Below are positions 55,416 through 64,000 of a stretch of DNA of 64,000 nucleotides, one piece after another (the stretch's first letter is position 1; the number at the start of each line of letters is the position of its first letter). The position numbers and the translations under genes are program-made. The notes below the pieces were generated by a model that saw only the letters and a program-made list of their open reading frames with translations, did no database searches and had not been told where the DNA came from. Where the stretch lies: NCBI GenBank assembly GCA_963823435.1, contig CAWGLN010000004.1, positions 1 to 64,000 of the forward strand. The letters are read 5' to 3'. Source of the stretch: CAKZML01 sp963823435 (GTDB lineage Bacteria; Pseudomonadota; Gammaproteobacteria; Steroidobacterales; BM003).

Positions 55416-56967
55416 AGACTTCCTCCTGGTAGCGCCTGGCGGCCATGGCCCAGGTGTAGCGCTGCGCTGCGGCCTGCGATCGGACCCTGGCCCACTGACC
55501 GGGATTGGCGCGTTTCAAGGTGAGAGCCCCTGCCACCGAGGACACGAAATTGTCTGCCTTTTCCGTCGCCGAGGCGCCGTTGAAAACAAATCCGCTTACG
55601 CCATGCTCAACCGTATCCACCAGGCCACCAACTGCATGTACGACACAGGGCTGGCCGCTGCTCATTGCCAGCAACTGACTGATGCCACAGGGTTCAAAGC
55701 TGCTTGGCATGAGAAACAAATCGCCCGTGGCGTACATCAACCGGGACAGGGTTTCCGAGTAGCCACGCAGGTAAAGAAGGTTGGGTCTTTCGGCGGCGCA
55801 ACGGGCAATCTGTTGCTCGAGTTCGCTGTCACCGCTGCCCAGCATGATCAGCAATCCGTTCTTGCCCAATCCATCCAGGATGGCCTCAAGGGCGGAATGA
55901 CCATCGCTGGTGGTTTGCAGAAACAACTCCACCTTTTGCGCGCTCATCCGGCCGATGCTGGTCAGTACATGCGCGGGTCTGCCCGCACGCAGTGCACTCA
56001 ACTTTTCGCCAATGACGCCCAACTCCTCCGCCGAAAGATTGCCCTGCACGTTCCACCGATCAGCCTGGTCCCGGATCGCCTCCAGCAACCTGCGCCATCT
56101 CGGGGGCACCGGCAAGTGCTCAGGGTATTCGCAACCATTGAGTATGCCCGTCAACCTGGACTCGGCATCCGCCTGACGCAAATCGTCTTCCAATCCCTCG
56201 CCGCCGTGAAATCCGAGCGCCGGGTCATCGGGTGTCAGGATTTCCCTGGCATAACTGGGAGATACGGTATTGACACTGTCCGCCAGGCGTATGGCCATGG
56301 CCACGGGATTCACGCAATCGGCGTAGCGCGGGTCGCCCACCAGACGCAGATCGTAATCAAGATCGGGAAACCATGACTCCAGTGCCGAGGGGTCGTTTCG
56401 CAGGGGTCTGATGCCCTGCAAGGCGAGGTTATGAATGGTGTAGACGGTACGCACCGTGCGCAGCCGGGAGAAGGCCGGATCAAATGCGCACAAGCCCAGG
56501 TACATGGCTGCATGCCAGTCATGCAGGTGCACCACATCGGGTAGCTGGTCGGCTTGCTGGAGATACGTTGCAACGGCTGCACAAAGCAGGGAAAACTTGC
56601 CGGCATCGGTAGCAAACGGCCGCTCCGAACCATCATGGCAGTAAATTTTGCCAGGCCCCCGGGGTGAAAATAGCGGATTCTCCAGTACCAGGTGGGTGAC
56701 GCGCTTGTCGGGTCCGGGCACCCGGTACAACTCAACGGGTTCGACTTTGCCGGCAAACGCCACGGACAACTCAAGCACCCTCACACTGCCCGGCAATTCG
56801 CTGAACATGCCATAGGAGGGGGTAATCACCGTCGGCTGCCAACCCAGGTCAGCGAGAGCCAGGGGCAAGCCGGCAATCACATCCCCGACTCCGCCCACCT
56901 TGCCACCGGGAAATGCGCCATTTTCCGCGGCAACCAGGAGGATGCGCTTGCGCTGTGCCTTGCTCAC
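55396..56967 (-). CDS. glgA: Glycogen/starch synthase (GT5)
   Basis: A 523-residue GT5 glucosyltransferase that uses ADP-glucose. The N-terminal donor motif is FPGGKVGGVGDVIAGLPLAL, where the usual form is KTGGLADV; DVVHLHDWHAAMYLGL, YTIHNLALQGIRPL and NTVSPSYAREILTPD are typical. In the C-domain FEPCGISQLLAMSSGQPCVV and VGGLVDTVEHGVSGF are clear. The KVGGVGDV variant belongs to a less common GT5 subgroup, so the primer or donor preference may differ. It follows glgC by six bases and overlaps glgB. Confidence 0.9.
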   Translation of the reverse strand: MSKAQRKRILLVAAENGAFPGGKVGGVGDVIAGLPLALADLGWQPTVITPSYGMFSELPGSVRVLELSVAFAGKVEPVELYRVPGPDKRVTHLVLENPLFSPRGPGKIYCHDGSERPFATDAGKFSLLCAAVATYLQQADQLPDVVHLHDWHAAMYLGLCAFDPAFSRLRTVRTVYTIHNLALQGIRPLRNDPSALESWFPDLDYDLRLVGDPRYADCVNPVAMAIRLADSVNTVSPSYAREILTPDDPALGFHGGEGLEDDLRQADAESRLTGILNGCEYPEHLPVPPRWRRLLEAIRDQADRWNVQGNLSAEELGVIGEKLSALRAGRPAHVLTSIGRMSAQKVELFLQTTSDGHSALEAILDGLGKNGLLIMLGSGDSELEQQIARCAAERPNLLYLRGYSETLSRLMYATGDLFLMPSSFEPCGISQLLAMSSGQPCVVHAVGGLVDTVEHGVSGFVFNGASATEKADNFVSSVAGALTLKRANPGQWARVRSQAAAQRYTWAMAARRYQEEVYGHPGD

Positions 56968-56973
56968 ATCAGT

Positions 56974-58254
56974 CTACCGGGTGAAGTGCAGGTTTTGACC
57001 CAGCATGTCTGGCGTCACCAGGGTCAGGCCGGTTTCGGTCACCCTGAAACCGCGGGCCCGGTCAGCCTCATGATCCACGCCTACCTGGGTCCCATCGGGC
57101 AACTCGACACCACGATCAAGAATGGCGCGCCGGATTTCGCAGCGTTGCCCTACCAACACATCCGGCAACAGCACCGCATCATCTACCCGACTGTAGGATC
57201 TCACCTTGCAATTGGAGAACAGCACGGAATTTCTCACCAGGGCGCCAGACACGATGCACCCGCCCGAGACCATGGACTGTATCGCCTCGCCCCTGCGATC
57301 AGGTTGATCAAACACAAACTTTGCCGGCGGGAATTGCGCCTGGTAGGTCTGGATGGGCCAGGACTTGTCGTAGAGATTAAGCTGGGGAGACACGGAGACC
57401 AACTCCATATTGGCCTCCCAGAATGCGTCCAGGGTTCCCACATCCCGCCAGTAGGCCTGTTCCCCGGTCTTGGGGTCCCGAAACGGGTAGGCGAACACCC
57501 GGTATTGTTTAATGATCGACGGAATAATGTCCTTGCCAAAATCATGATGGGACTTGGGTGTATCGGCATCCCTGATTACCTGCTCAAACAGAAACCCGGT
57601 GTTGAACACGTAGTTACCCATGGAGGCGAGGCAGATACCCTCCTTGCCGGGAATGGGTGTGGGGTGCTCCGGTTTTTCGTTGAAATCGATAACCCGGCCG
57701 GTCTCGTCCACGGTCATCACGCCCAGCGCACCGGCCGCTTCCGCGATCGGCACCTCAAGGCAACACACTGTCATGTCCGCTTCATGCTCCGAGTGCGCCG
57801 CGAGGAACGGACCATAATCCATGGTGTACACATGATCGCCGGCGAGGATCAGTACGTGCTCGGGGTCGTGGTCCCTGATCACGTCCAGGTTCTGGTATAT
57901 GGCGTCGGCCGTCCCGCGGTACCACTCGCCACCTACTCTTTGGGAGGCCGGCAGAATCTCGACAAATTCACGGTTGCTGATCTGGTACCTGGACCAGCCC
58001 TGGACCAGGTGGCGGATAAGCGAATGCGCCTTGTACTGGGTCAGTACCCCTATGCGACGGATTCCGGAGTTGATCAGGTTGGACAGGGGGAAATCGATAA
58101 TCCGGAACTTGCCACCGAAATACAGAGCCGGCTTGGCCCGCCAGCGAGTCAATTCATGTAGTCGCGAACCCTGCCCGCCCGCCAGTATCAGTCCAAGCGC
58201 GTTGCGGGTCAGACGGCTGACAAATCGCGAATCTTCGTGGTGCTTGTCATTCAT
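56974..58254 (-). CDS. glgC: Glucose-1-phosphate adenylyltransferase
   Basis: A 426-residue ADP-glucose pyrophosphorylase, the committed and allosterically controlled step of glycogen synthesis. Visible are ALGLILAGGQGSRLHELTRW (nucleotide), RAKPALYFGGKFRIIDFPLS, EWYRGTADAIYQNLD, HVLILAGDHVYTMDY, DFNEKPEHPTPIPG and the left-handed beta-helix at the C-terminus. The ATG at 58254 has GGAGAG at five to six bases; an upstream in-frame extension does not align. It has the normal bacterial size. Confidence 0.95.
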   Translation of the reverse strand: MNDKHHEDSRFVSRLTRNALGLILAGGQGSRLHELTRWRAKPALYFGGKFRIIDFPLSNLINSGIRRIGVLTQYKAHSLIRHLVQGWSRYQISNREFVEILPASQRVGGEWYRGTADAIYQNLDVIRDHDPEHVLILAGDHVYTMDYGPFLAAHSEHEADMTVCCLEVPIAEAAGALGVMTVDETGRVIDFNEKPEHPTPIPGKEGICLASMGNYVFNTGFLFEQVIRDADTPKSHHDFGKDIIPSIIKQYRVFAYPFRDPKTGEQAYWRDVGTLDAFWEANMELVSVSPQLNLYDKSWPIQTYQAQFPPAKFVFDQPDRRGEAIQSMVSGGCIVSGALVRNSVLFSNCKVRSYSRVDDAVLLPDVLVGQRCEIRRAILDRGVELPDGTQVGVDHEADRARGFRVTETGLTLVTPDMLGQNLHFTR

Positions 58255-58473
58255 AAAAACTCTCCAGCCTTTCTTGGCCGTCTTGGGCCAGGCGATGCCC
58301 GGACTGATGGCTGGGTACATGCCCCGTTCTGAGTCTGCAGGCGGCTCAGAAAACCACTCAAGCTACCCCGGTCGGCGGGGCAGACGCCATTGTAGAGCAC
58401 CCGGACCGTCACCTCACCATGCAGAGCGTACATTACACCCGGATCCGGTCCCGGCCGGCGCCAGCCTGGCGCT

Positions 58474-60031
58474 CTATTTTGCTGGCTGCCTGCCGCTGGC
58501 TTCCACCATCTGGCTGACCCACTTGCACAGACCTGGCGTAAGGTGTTCGGGAAGCAGACGCCAGCGCCAGTTATTCGACGAGGAGCCCGGGCGGTTGAGA
58601 CGCGCCTCCGACCCCAAACCCAGGTAATCCTGCATGGGTGCAATCGCCATCCTCGCCTCGCTGGAGTACGCCATTCGGATCAAGTCACCGGCAACGCTGT
58701 CCGCGTTGCCACCGGTCTTCCCAAGTACCGCTTCCTGGGTACGCAGAATCTCTGTCTTGAGACCGAATATCTCCCGGACTGCCGCGGAACCAGCCCACGG
58801 TGGTGTCGTTGTCATGGGTGCCGGTATAGCAAAGGCAATTTCGGCGCACGTCAGCGATGGAAAATGCCTGGTTGGCCACCTCGAACTGGAGCACCAGCAT
58901 ACCGGGAAGTTGATGACGATCGCGCAATCGCTCCACCTCCGGTGTAATCACACCCAGGTCCTCGGCCACGATAGGCAACTCTCCCAGGGCCGCCCGCAGG
59001 GCATCAAATATTCCATCACCGGGGCCGGGCATCCAGCGACCTTCGCGGGCAGTCGGGGCGTCATAGGGCACTTCCCAGAAAGACTCGAAACCCCTGAAGT
59101 GATCGATGCGTACAATGTCGACCAGGCGAAGTGAGGCACGCACACGCTCGATCCACCAGCTGTAGCCGTTGGCGGCATGATAATCCCAGTCGTATAACGG
59201 GTTGCCCCAGAGCTGACCGTCTTCACTAAAATAATCCGGTGGCACGCCGGCGACGTGGGTCGGCTGACCCAGCCGGTCAATTCTCAGAATCTCCGGATGC
59301 GCCCAGGCATCGGCGCTGTCCAGGGCGATGTAGATGGGCATATCACCGAACAGAAGACACCTGGTTGCGGGCTGCATAGCGCTCGCAGATCGCTCCACTG
59401 CTGATCAAACAGGAACTGGATTATCTTCACCGCCTCCAGCTCCGGGTGCGTGGTCACGTTCGATTTGCTGCAAGGCCACGGCGTCACGCCGACGGTATTG
59501 CTCTTCCCACTCGTGCCATGGGCGCTGATCGTGACGGGTTTTCAAAAAGCGGTACAGGGCATAGTCATGCAGCCAATGGCTTTCGTGCTTCTCCAGGAAG
59601 GCCTGGTATGCCTGGATGAGTGGCGCATCGGCCTGCGCGTGAAAGCGACTTGCCGCGCGCTTGAGCAGTGCATCCTTCTTGGGAATCAGCCTGCCGTAGT
59701 CAACAAACTCCTCCGGCAGGTCTATCAGGCTGTCCGCCTCTACCGACGTGATCAAGCCCATGCGAATAAGGCTTGCCACATCAATCAACATCTCGTTGCC
59801 CGCAAAGGTCGACAAAGGCTGGTAGGGTGAATCGCCGTAAGCAGTGGGCCCGGTCGGCAGAAACTGCCAAACCGCAAGCTGCATCTCTTTCATCGTGTCG
59901 ATGAAGGCTCTGGCGCTGTCACCGATTTCCCCAATACCGTAAATGCCCGGCAGGGAACTCAAGTGCAGGCACACTCCCGCCAGGCGCCCCCCGGGCAGGC
60001 CTGTCTGCACGCTATTTTCGTCTGCTACCAT
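58474..60031 (-). pseudogene. malQ: 4-alpha-glucanotransferase (amylomaltase), at least four frameshifts
   Basis: A GH77 disproportionating enzyme for malto-oligosaccharides. Reading through the frames gives LAGVCLHLSSLPGIYGIGEI and FLPTGPTAYGDSPYQPLSTF; then, after a break near 59450, ELEAVKIIQFLFDQQWSDL; after one near 59390, ERYAARNQV; after one near 59350, LFGDMPIYIALDSADAWAHP, VDIVRIDHFRGFESFWEVPY (nucleophile Asp), PIVAEDLGVITPEVERLRD (acid Glu) and YTGTHDNDTTVGWFRGS. A fourth break near 58785 precedes REIFGLKTEILRTQEAVLGK. The rebuilt length of about 518 residues is normal and all catalytic residues remain. Three of the breaks fall within 100 bases. Confidence 0.85.
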
Positions 60032-60234
60032 TTTTTTCCCGCTTTTCCCTAATCACCTTGTTTCGGCGGACCAACCGGAGTCCAAAACCAGCGGGCAATA
60101 CTACACGCTTGCGGCCCCCGTCCGGAATGCTTCCTGGGATTTTTGGACAAAATGCAAGGGCCAGACCGGCCAGGATGTGTTCACATAGCGGTCCATACGG
60201 TTACCATTGGCGCTTCCCAACCATGGAACCTGTC
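60032..60234. promoter_or_regulatory. Divergent region, glycogen operon / glucokinase
   Basis: A 203-base region that should carry the promoter of the minus-strand glycogen operon and that of glk. A poly-A/T tract lies at 60030-60037. No operator is obvious. Confidence 0.4.
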
Positions 60235-61218
60235 ATGACAGCGTCCAGCTTGCTCATTGGAGACATCGGCGGCACCAACGCGCGCTTTGCCATCGCCGAC
60301 CCGGTCACGCCCGGATTTTCCCGGGAAATGACCCTGCAGTGCGGTGACTTCGAATCCGCGGAACAAGCCATCGAGGAGTACCTGCGTAAAGTCGATGCGC
60401 CACGTCCAGGCGCCCTGTGCCTGGCGGCCGCCGGCCCGGTGGTAGATGGCGTGGTGCGCTTTACCAACAATCACTGGAACCTGAACCTTGAGGAGCTGAA
60501 ACAAGGCTTCGACACGCAGGCAGTCAAATTGTTGAATGACTTCGAAGCCATTGCCTACGCCCTGCCCTGCCTGGACCCGTCCCACCTCACGCCCATAGGC
60601 CTGCCGGAGGCCGCGCCACTCGGACAGCGGGATTTCACCCTGGCTGCCATCGGACCGGGCACCGGTTTGGGCGCCGTCGGTCTATACCGGCGTAAAGGCG
60701 AACTCTTTCCCATCGTCGGTGAAGCGGGACATACCGGCTTCGCACCGGAAAGCCAGGTACAAATCGAGATCCTGGCCGTTCTGCGGGAGCGCTTTACCCG
60801 GGTCTCGGACGAACGCCTGGTGTCGGGACCAGGGCTGGAAAATATCTACTGGGCCCTGACCCGGATACATGGTGAAAAGAAAGCCCCCATGACCGCCTCC
60901 GAAATTTGCACCCTGGGTGCCAATAATCAGGATCCACGGGCCGCTGAAACCTTGCACCTGTTCTTCGAAATCCTGGGCCAGGTGGCGGGCAACCTGGCGC
61001 TGGCGCTGGGCGCCAGCCAGGGCGTATTTATCGCCGGCGGTATCGCGCGCCGCTACCCGGAAATCCTGGTCAATAGCGGATTTCGCGGCGCCTTCGAGGC
61101 CAAGGGTCGGCATCGCTCGTTGATGGAGCGCATCCCAACGCAGCTCATTACCCATCCCGAGCCAGGCCTGTTGGGGGCAGGTTATTGCGCCCTGCAGATG
61201 CAGAAAGGGCTGATGTAG
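60235..61218 (+). CDS. glk: Glucokinase
   Basis: An ATP-dependent hexokinase-fold glucokinase of about 327 residues. The first motif LLIGDIGGTNARFAIADP binds phosphate; CLAAAGPVVDGVVRFTNNHW and NLNLEELKQGF hold glucose contacts; KLLNDFEAIAYALP carries the catalytic Asp; AIGPGTGLGAVGLY and GEAGHTGFAPE are family signatures. The end FIAGGIARRYPEILVNSGFR is typical. The ATG at 60235 has a GGA at seven bases; ATG 60223 is an alternative. It diverges from malQ and would feed glucose released by malQ and glgX into glycolysis. Confidence 0.93.
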   Translation: MTASSLLIGDIGGTNARFAIADPVTPGFSREMTLQCGDFESAEQAIEEYLRKVDAPRPGALCLAAAGPVVDGVVRFTNNHWNLNLEELKQGFDTQAVKLLNDFEAIAYALPCLDPSHLTPIGLPEAAPLGQRDFTLAAIGPGTGLGAVGLYRRKGELFPIVGEAGHTGFAPESQVQIEILAVLRERFTRVSDERLVSGPGLENIYWALTRIHGEKKAPMTASEICTLGANNQDPRAAETLHLFFEILGQVAGNLALALGASQGVFIAGGIARRYPEILVNSGFRGAFEAKGRHRSLMERIPTQLITHPEPGLLGAGYCALQMQKGLM

Positions 61219-61420
61219 GCTCGCTGCCGGCCGGGCGCCTTGAGGAAAGTCCGTATTTCGACCTTGGGCAGCGAGGCCTAGCATCTGGCCTGATGGCCAC
61301 TTGCCCGCCTGGTTGCCGGCAAGGGATGAAATGCCACTGCGGTCACAGGCGGTGTTTCATATTCCTGTAGAGAAGCACTTCCAGCGACCCGATAGTCCAA
61401 TTCATCGCTGGAGATACCAC

Positions 61421-62800
61421 ATGGCACGTCGTTCCTGGGCAGAGCCCTACAAGATCAAGATGGTCGAGCTGATCAAGATGACCAGCCCGGAGGAACGCCT
61501 GCGGGCAATCACAGATGCCGGCTACAACACCTTCCTGCTCAGGTCGGAAGACGTGTATATCGATCTGCTGACGGACTCCGGCGTCGGCGCCATGAGCGAC
61601 CGTCAGTGGGCCGGCCTGATGATGGGTGACGAGGCTTACGCCGGCAGCCGCAATTTCTACCACCTGCGGGACACGGTAGAGGAATACTACAGCTACCAGT
61701 ACACCGTCCCCACACACCAGGGTCGCGGCGCGGAAAATATTATCAGCCAGATGCTGATTTCCGACGGCGATTACATCCCGGGCAATATGTACTTCACCAC
61801 CACCCGCCTGCACCAGGAACTGGCTGGCGGTACCTTTGTGGACGTGATCGTGGATGAAGCCCACGACCCTGAGTCGGTACATCCCTTCAAGGGCAACGTG
61901 GACTTCGGCAAGCTCAACGCGCTGGTCGAGGACGTGGGGGCAGACAAGATTCCCTACGTGTGTGTAGCCACCTGCGTGAACATGGCCGGCGGACAACCCA
62001 TCTCCATGGCGAACCTGCGCCAGTTACGCGAGTGGTGTGACAATCACGGCATCCTGCTGGTGCACGATATGACGCGGGTGGCCGAGAACGCCTACTTCAT
62101 CCAGCAACGGGAAAAGGGTTACGAGGACGCCTCGATACAACAGATCGTCTACGAGATTTGCTCACTGACTGATGCTGCAACCATGTCCTCGAAGAAGGAC
62201 GCCATGGTGAACATCGGCGGCTTTCTGGCAATGAACGATGCAAAGCTCTACGAACGCGCCTGCGCGCTGGTCGTGGTTTACGAAGGATTGCACACCTATG
62301 GCGGCATGGCCGGTCGCGACATGGAGGCGCTGGCCATCGGCATCACCGAAAGCGTGGATGACAATCACATCCGTGCCCGGGTGGGCCAGGTGGAATACCT
62401 GGGCGAACGTTTGAAAAAGGCCGGAGTCCCCATCGTGAATCCCATAGGCGGTCACGCAGTATTCCTGGACGCGCGGCGTATCCTTCCGCACCTGCCGCAG
62501 ACGCAATTCCCTGCCCAGGCCCTGGCTGCCGCCCTGTACCTGGAGTCCGGTGTACGCTCCATGGAGCGTGGCGTGGTGTCGGCCGGACGTGACAAGGACA
62601 CCGGCGAAAACTACATGCCCAAGCTGGAACTGGTTCGTCTGACTATCCCGCGTCGGGTGTATACACAAGCGCATATGGATGTCACCGCCGAGAGTGTGAT
62701 CGACGTGATGGAGCGCGCCGACCAGATCAAGGGTCTGCGTTTTACTTACGAACCTGAAATGCTGCGATTCTTCCAGGCCCGATTCGAACCGGTCAGCTGA
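61421..62800 (+). CDS. Tyrosine phenol-lyase / tryptophanase family beta-eliminating lyase
   Basis: A 460-residue PLP lyase. The cofactor lysine lies in TMSSKKDAMVNIGGFLAMND (258-259), with Asp216 in LLVHDMTRVAENAYF and the loop VPTHQGRGAEN (97-106). Residues that decide specificity favour tyrosine phenol-lyase over tryptophanase: FTTTRLHQE (125-133) carries the Thr that contacts the phenol, and GVRSMERGVVSAG has an Arg at 383 in the place of TPL Arg381, where E. coli TnaA has Ile in VEIG. The ATG at 61421 follows GGAG at seven bases. Products are phenol or indole, pyruvate and ammonia. Many such genes are named tryptophanase by default. Confidence 0.9.
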   Translation: MARRSWAEPYKIKMVELIKMTSPEERLRAITDAGYNTFLLRSEDVYIDLLTDSGVGAMSDRQWAGLMMGDEAYAGSRNFYHLRDTVEEYYSYQYTVPTHQGRGAENIISQMLISDGDYIPGNMYFTTTRLHQELAGGTFVDVIVDEAHDPESVHPFKGNVDFGKLNALVEDVGADKIPYVCVATCVNMAGGQPISMANLRQLREWCDNHGILLVHDMTRVAENAYFIQQREKGYEDASIQQIVYEICSLTDAATMSSKKDAMVNIGGFLAMNDAKLYERACALVVVYEGLHTYGGMAGRDMEALAIGITESVDDNHIRARVGQVEYLGERLKKAGVPIVNPIGGHAVFLDARRILPHLPQTQFPAQALAAALYLESGVRSMERGVVSAGRDKDTGENYMPKLELVRLTIPRRVYTQAHMDVTAESVIDVMERADQIKGLRFTYEPEMLRFFQARFEPVS

Positions 62801-62915
62801 TTCCGCTGTCACCCTCGGACAGACAGAGGCGTCGCTGTCGGGCGGCGGCCCTGGGCTGTCGCAGCGCCAAGACGATGGTATGCTCTCCCCACGGGGCAGC
62901 GCGGGAGCAAGTCAC

Positions 62916-63341
62916 ATGATTCTGATAGAGAAACTTCTTAACACCAAGGGCAGGGACATCTGGAGTATTGCTCCGGACGCTACCGCCCTGGATGCGATTC
63001 GGCTGATGGAGGAAAAGCAGGTCGGCGCCCTGCCCGTCATGCAAGACGGGGAACTGGTCGGAATCGTTTCCGAACGCGACTACGTACGCCGGGTGGTGCT
63101 CAAGGGTTGTGCGGAAACCACCCCGGTCAAGGAGATCATGACGTCGAAGGTGCGTTACGCAGAGCCTGGTCAGACGGTCAGCCACTGCATGGCCCTGATG
63201 ACCGAGAAGCGGGTTCGTCACCTGCCGGTGATGAGCGAAGGAAAAATACTGGGCATGATTTCCATCGGCGACCTGGTCAAGGCCATGATAGTTCACCAGC
63301 AGCACACGATCGAAGAGCTGGAGCGCTATATTACCGGCTAG
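62916..63341 (+). CDS. CBS-domain pair protein
   Basis: A 141-residue protein made of two CBS domains (DATALDAIRLMEEKQVGALP, ELVGIVSERDYVRRVVL; TVSHCMALMTEKRVRHLPVM, ILGMISIGDLVKAMIV). Stand-alone CBS pairs bind adenosine nucleotides and report energy state to partner enzymes; the partner here is unknown. The ATG at 62916 has GGGAG at eight bases. It is 115 bases after the lyase gene and may share its transcript. Confidence 0.88.
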   Translation: MILIEKLLNTKGRDIWSIAPDATALDAIRLMEEKQVGALPVMQDGELVGIVSERDYVRRVVLKGCAETTPVKEIMTSKVRYAEPGQTVSHCMALMTEKRVRHLPVMSEGKILGMISIGDLVKAMIVHQQHTIEELERYITG

Positions 63342-63604
63342 CGCATGTCGTAAGCACTTGCCTGGTGCCACTATACCCGGGGCCGTGCGGCACCCATTGA
63401 AACGACCAGAAACAACTGGCTGACGAAGCGATCCTCGCGCTTGGCACTACGACCGGTCGAGCGGCCGAGGCGATAGCCAGTTTCAATCTCTGAGGGTGAT
63501 GATCCGGGCATCCGCTACCGAAGCGGACACAACCACACCGATCATGTCTGCTTCGGCCGGACTCTTCGGCCGCTGGCCAGCCCCTGGGAATGGCGAACCA
63601 CTCC
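63342..63604. other. Intergenic region with an imperfect 12-base inverted repeat
   Basis: The gap between the CBS gene and the rubrerythrin gene (convergent). Bases 63518-63529 pair with 63545-63556 (CCGAAGCGGACA against TGTCTGCTTCGG, one mismatch) around a 15-base loop. There is no T-run. It may be a weak factor-assisted terminator. Confidence 0.35.
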
Positions 63605-64000
63605 CTAGAGAGAGGGTGCCTCGTCGAGGTCGAACTCGACCTCTTCACTGGCGCTCGGGGGGAGTTTGGCCATTGCCTCTCGCAGCATCTCGACGTGCTC
63701 GGTCTCCTCGTCCCGAAGCTCTGTGAACAGGGCCCGAACCTCGGCATTGGTGATACCGGGCAAGGCGCCGTCATAGAAATCGTAGGCTTTCTTCTCAGCC
63801 TCGAGTCCGAGTTCAAACGCCCGGACGGTGGACATGCCGCGGCGTATCGCTCCCATTTCCGGTGCTTCGACGTCGAACAGGTCATCCAGCGTCAGCTTCG
63901 CAGGGGTATCACCAAACAGTGCCTTGCGCCGTGCGAGCAGCTCAGTCCCGTGCTTGGCTTCGTTGTCGGCCATGGTGGCGAAGAACGATCCGGCATCGTA
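63605..64000 (-). CDS. Rubrerythrin/ferritin-like domain protein, 5' end outside window
   Basis: The visible 131 residues form the second half of a four-helix ferritin-like domain. The di-iron ligand patterns ExxH appear in MADNEAKHGTELLARRKALF and ELRDEETEHVEMLREAMAKL, and YDFYDGALPGI lies between them. The upstream frame (YDAGSFFAT) runs off the right edge, so the first ExxH helix pair is not seen. An acidic tail (EEVEFDLDEAPSL) ends it. Rubrerythrins reduce peroxide in the cytoplasm; a C-terminal rubredoxin domain is absent here. Confidence 0.83.
   Translation of the reverse strand, partial: YDAGSFFATMADNEAKHGTELLARRKALFGDTPAKLTLDDLFDVEAPEMGAIRRGMSTVRAFELGLEAEKKAYDFYDGALPGITNAEVRALFTELRDEETEHVEMLREAMAKLPPSASEEVEFDLDEAPSL

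Noticed and set aside
56692..58161. 489-codon plus-strand open frame across glgA/glgC
   Set aside because: Antisense shadow of two conserved glycogen genes in GC-rich DNA. The same applies to 49352-50509, 51034-52014, 54549-55523 and 55408-56376.
1..64000. CRISPR arrays, tRNA or rRNA genes, prophage or integrase genes
   Set aside because: I looked for regular short direct repeats, cloverleaf-type sequences and integrase or phage structural motifs and saw none.

Overview
This window comes from a GC-rich gammaproteobacterium, probably marine or sediment-dwelling and aerobic. The lineage is an inference from gene content: an EEVIVTAQ-type TonB-dependent receptor, a RegB/RegA redox pair, a membrane-anchored TPR protein of the MSLFDELKRRNV type, a DUF6491 lipoprotein, DUF885 and M16 exported peptidases, and a complete ADP-glucose glycogen operon. 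No rRNA, tRNA, CRISPR array, prophage or full insertion sequence was seen.

Layout. 1-5.9 kb: a gamma-glutamyl hydrolase (C26) fragment diverges from a sarcosine-oxidase-like cluster (soxD remnant, soxA, soxG, MFS transporter), ending against a convergent zinc-ribbon gene. 6-9.7 kb: a TonB-dependent receptor with a strong terminator, and a WYL regulator. 9.7-15.2 kb: a minus-strand set with an active/inactive M16 peptidase pair, an exported amidase, a DUF6491 lipoprotein and a 55-residue micro-protein. 15.2-26.3 kb: UPF0316 protein, TrkH, DUF885 hydrolase, cNMP-like domain protein, a broken exported protein, an outer-membrane barrel, an AI-2E/PerM permease, a TPR protein and an EF-hand-like lipoprotein. 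26.7-32.1 kb: a gluzincin peptidase and an RND efflux pair. 32.3-37.3 kb: aminotransferase, SPFH protein plus Arc-type protein, and FeoB behind a Fur box. 37.4-39.3 kb: RegA/RegB. 39.7-44.9 kb: two GMC oxidoreductase operons pointing away from each other, both with Cys-rich Fe-S-like motifs; one pairs with a Tat-exported small subunit and an exported RidA. 45-48.6 kb: acyl-CoA dehydrogenase and amidohydrolase, each ending exactly at a short inverted-repeat element. 48.6-61.2 kb: malQ, glgC, glgA, glgB, glgP, glgX on the minus strand with glucokinase diverging. 61.4-64 kb: a tyrosine phenol-lyase/tryptophanase family enzyme, a CBS protein and a partial rubrerythrin.

How the genes work together. 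glgC-glgA-glgB make glycogen from ADP-glucose; glgP-glgX-malQ take it apart; glucokinase returns free glucose to the phosphate pool. Redox sensing (RegBA), iron uptake (FeoB, TonB receptor) and Fe-S/flavin dehydrogenases suggest a respiratory organism facing changing oxygen and iron.

A general caution: about seventeen single-base-type frame breaks interrupt otherwise well-conserved genes, several at or near homopolymers. I read most as sequencing or assembly errors, not gene decay. I therefore describe singly or doubly broken genes as CDS spanning the break, and reserve pseudogene for genes with three or more breaks or with missing parts.
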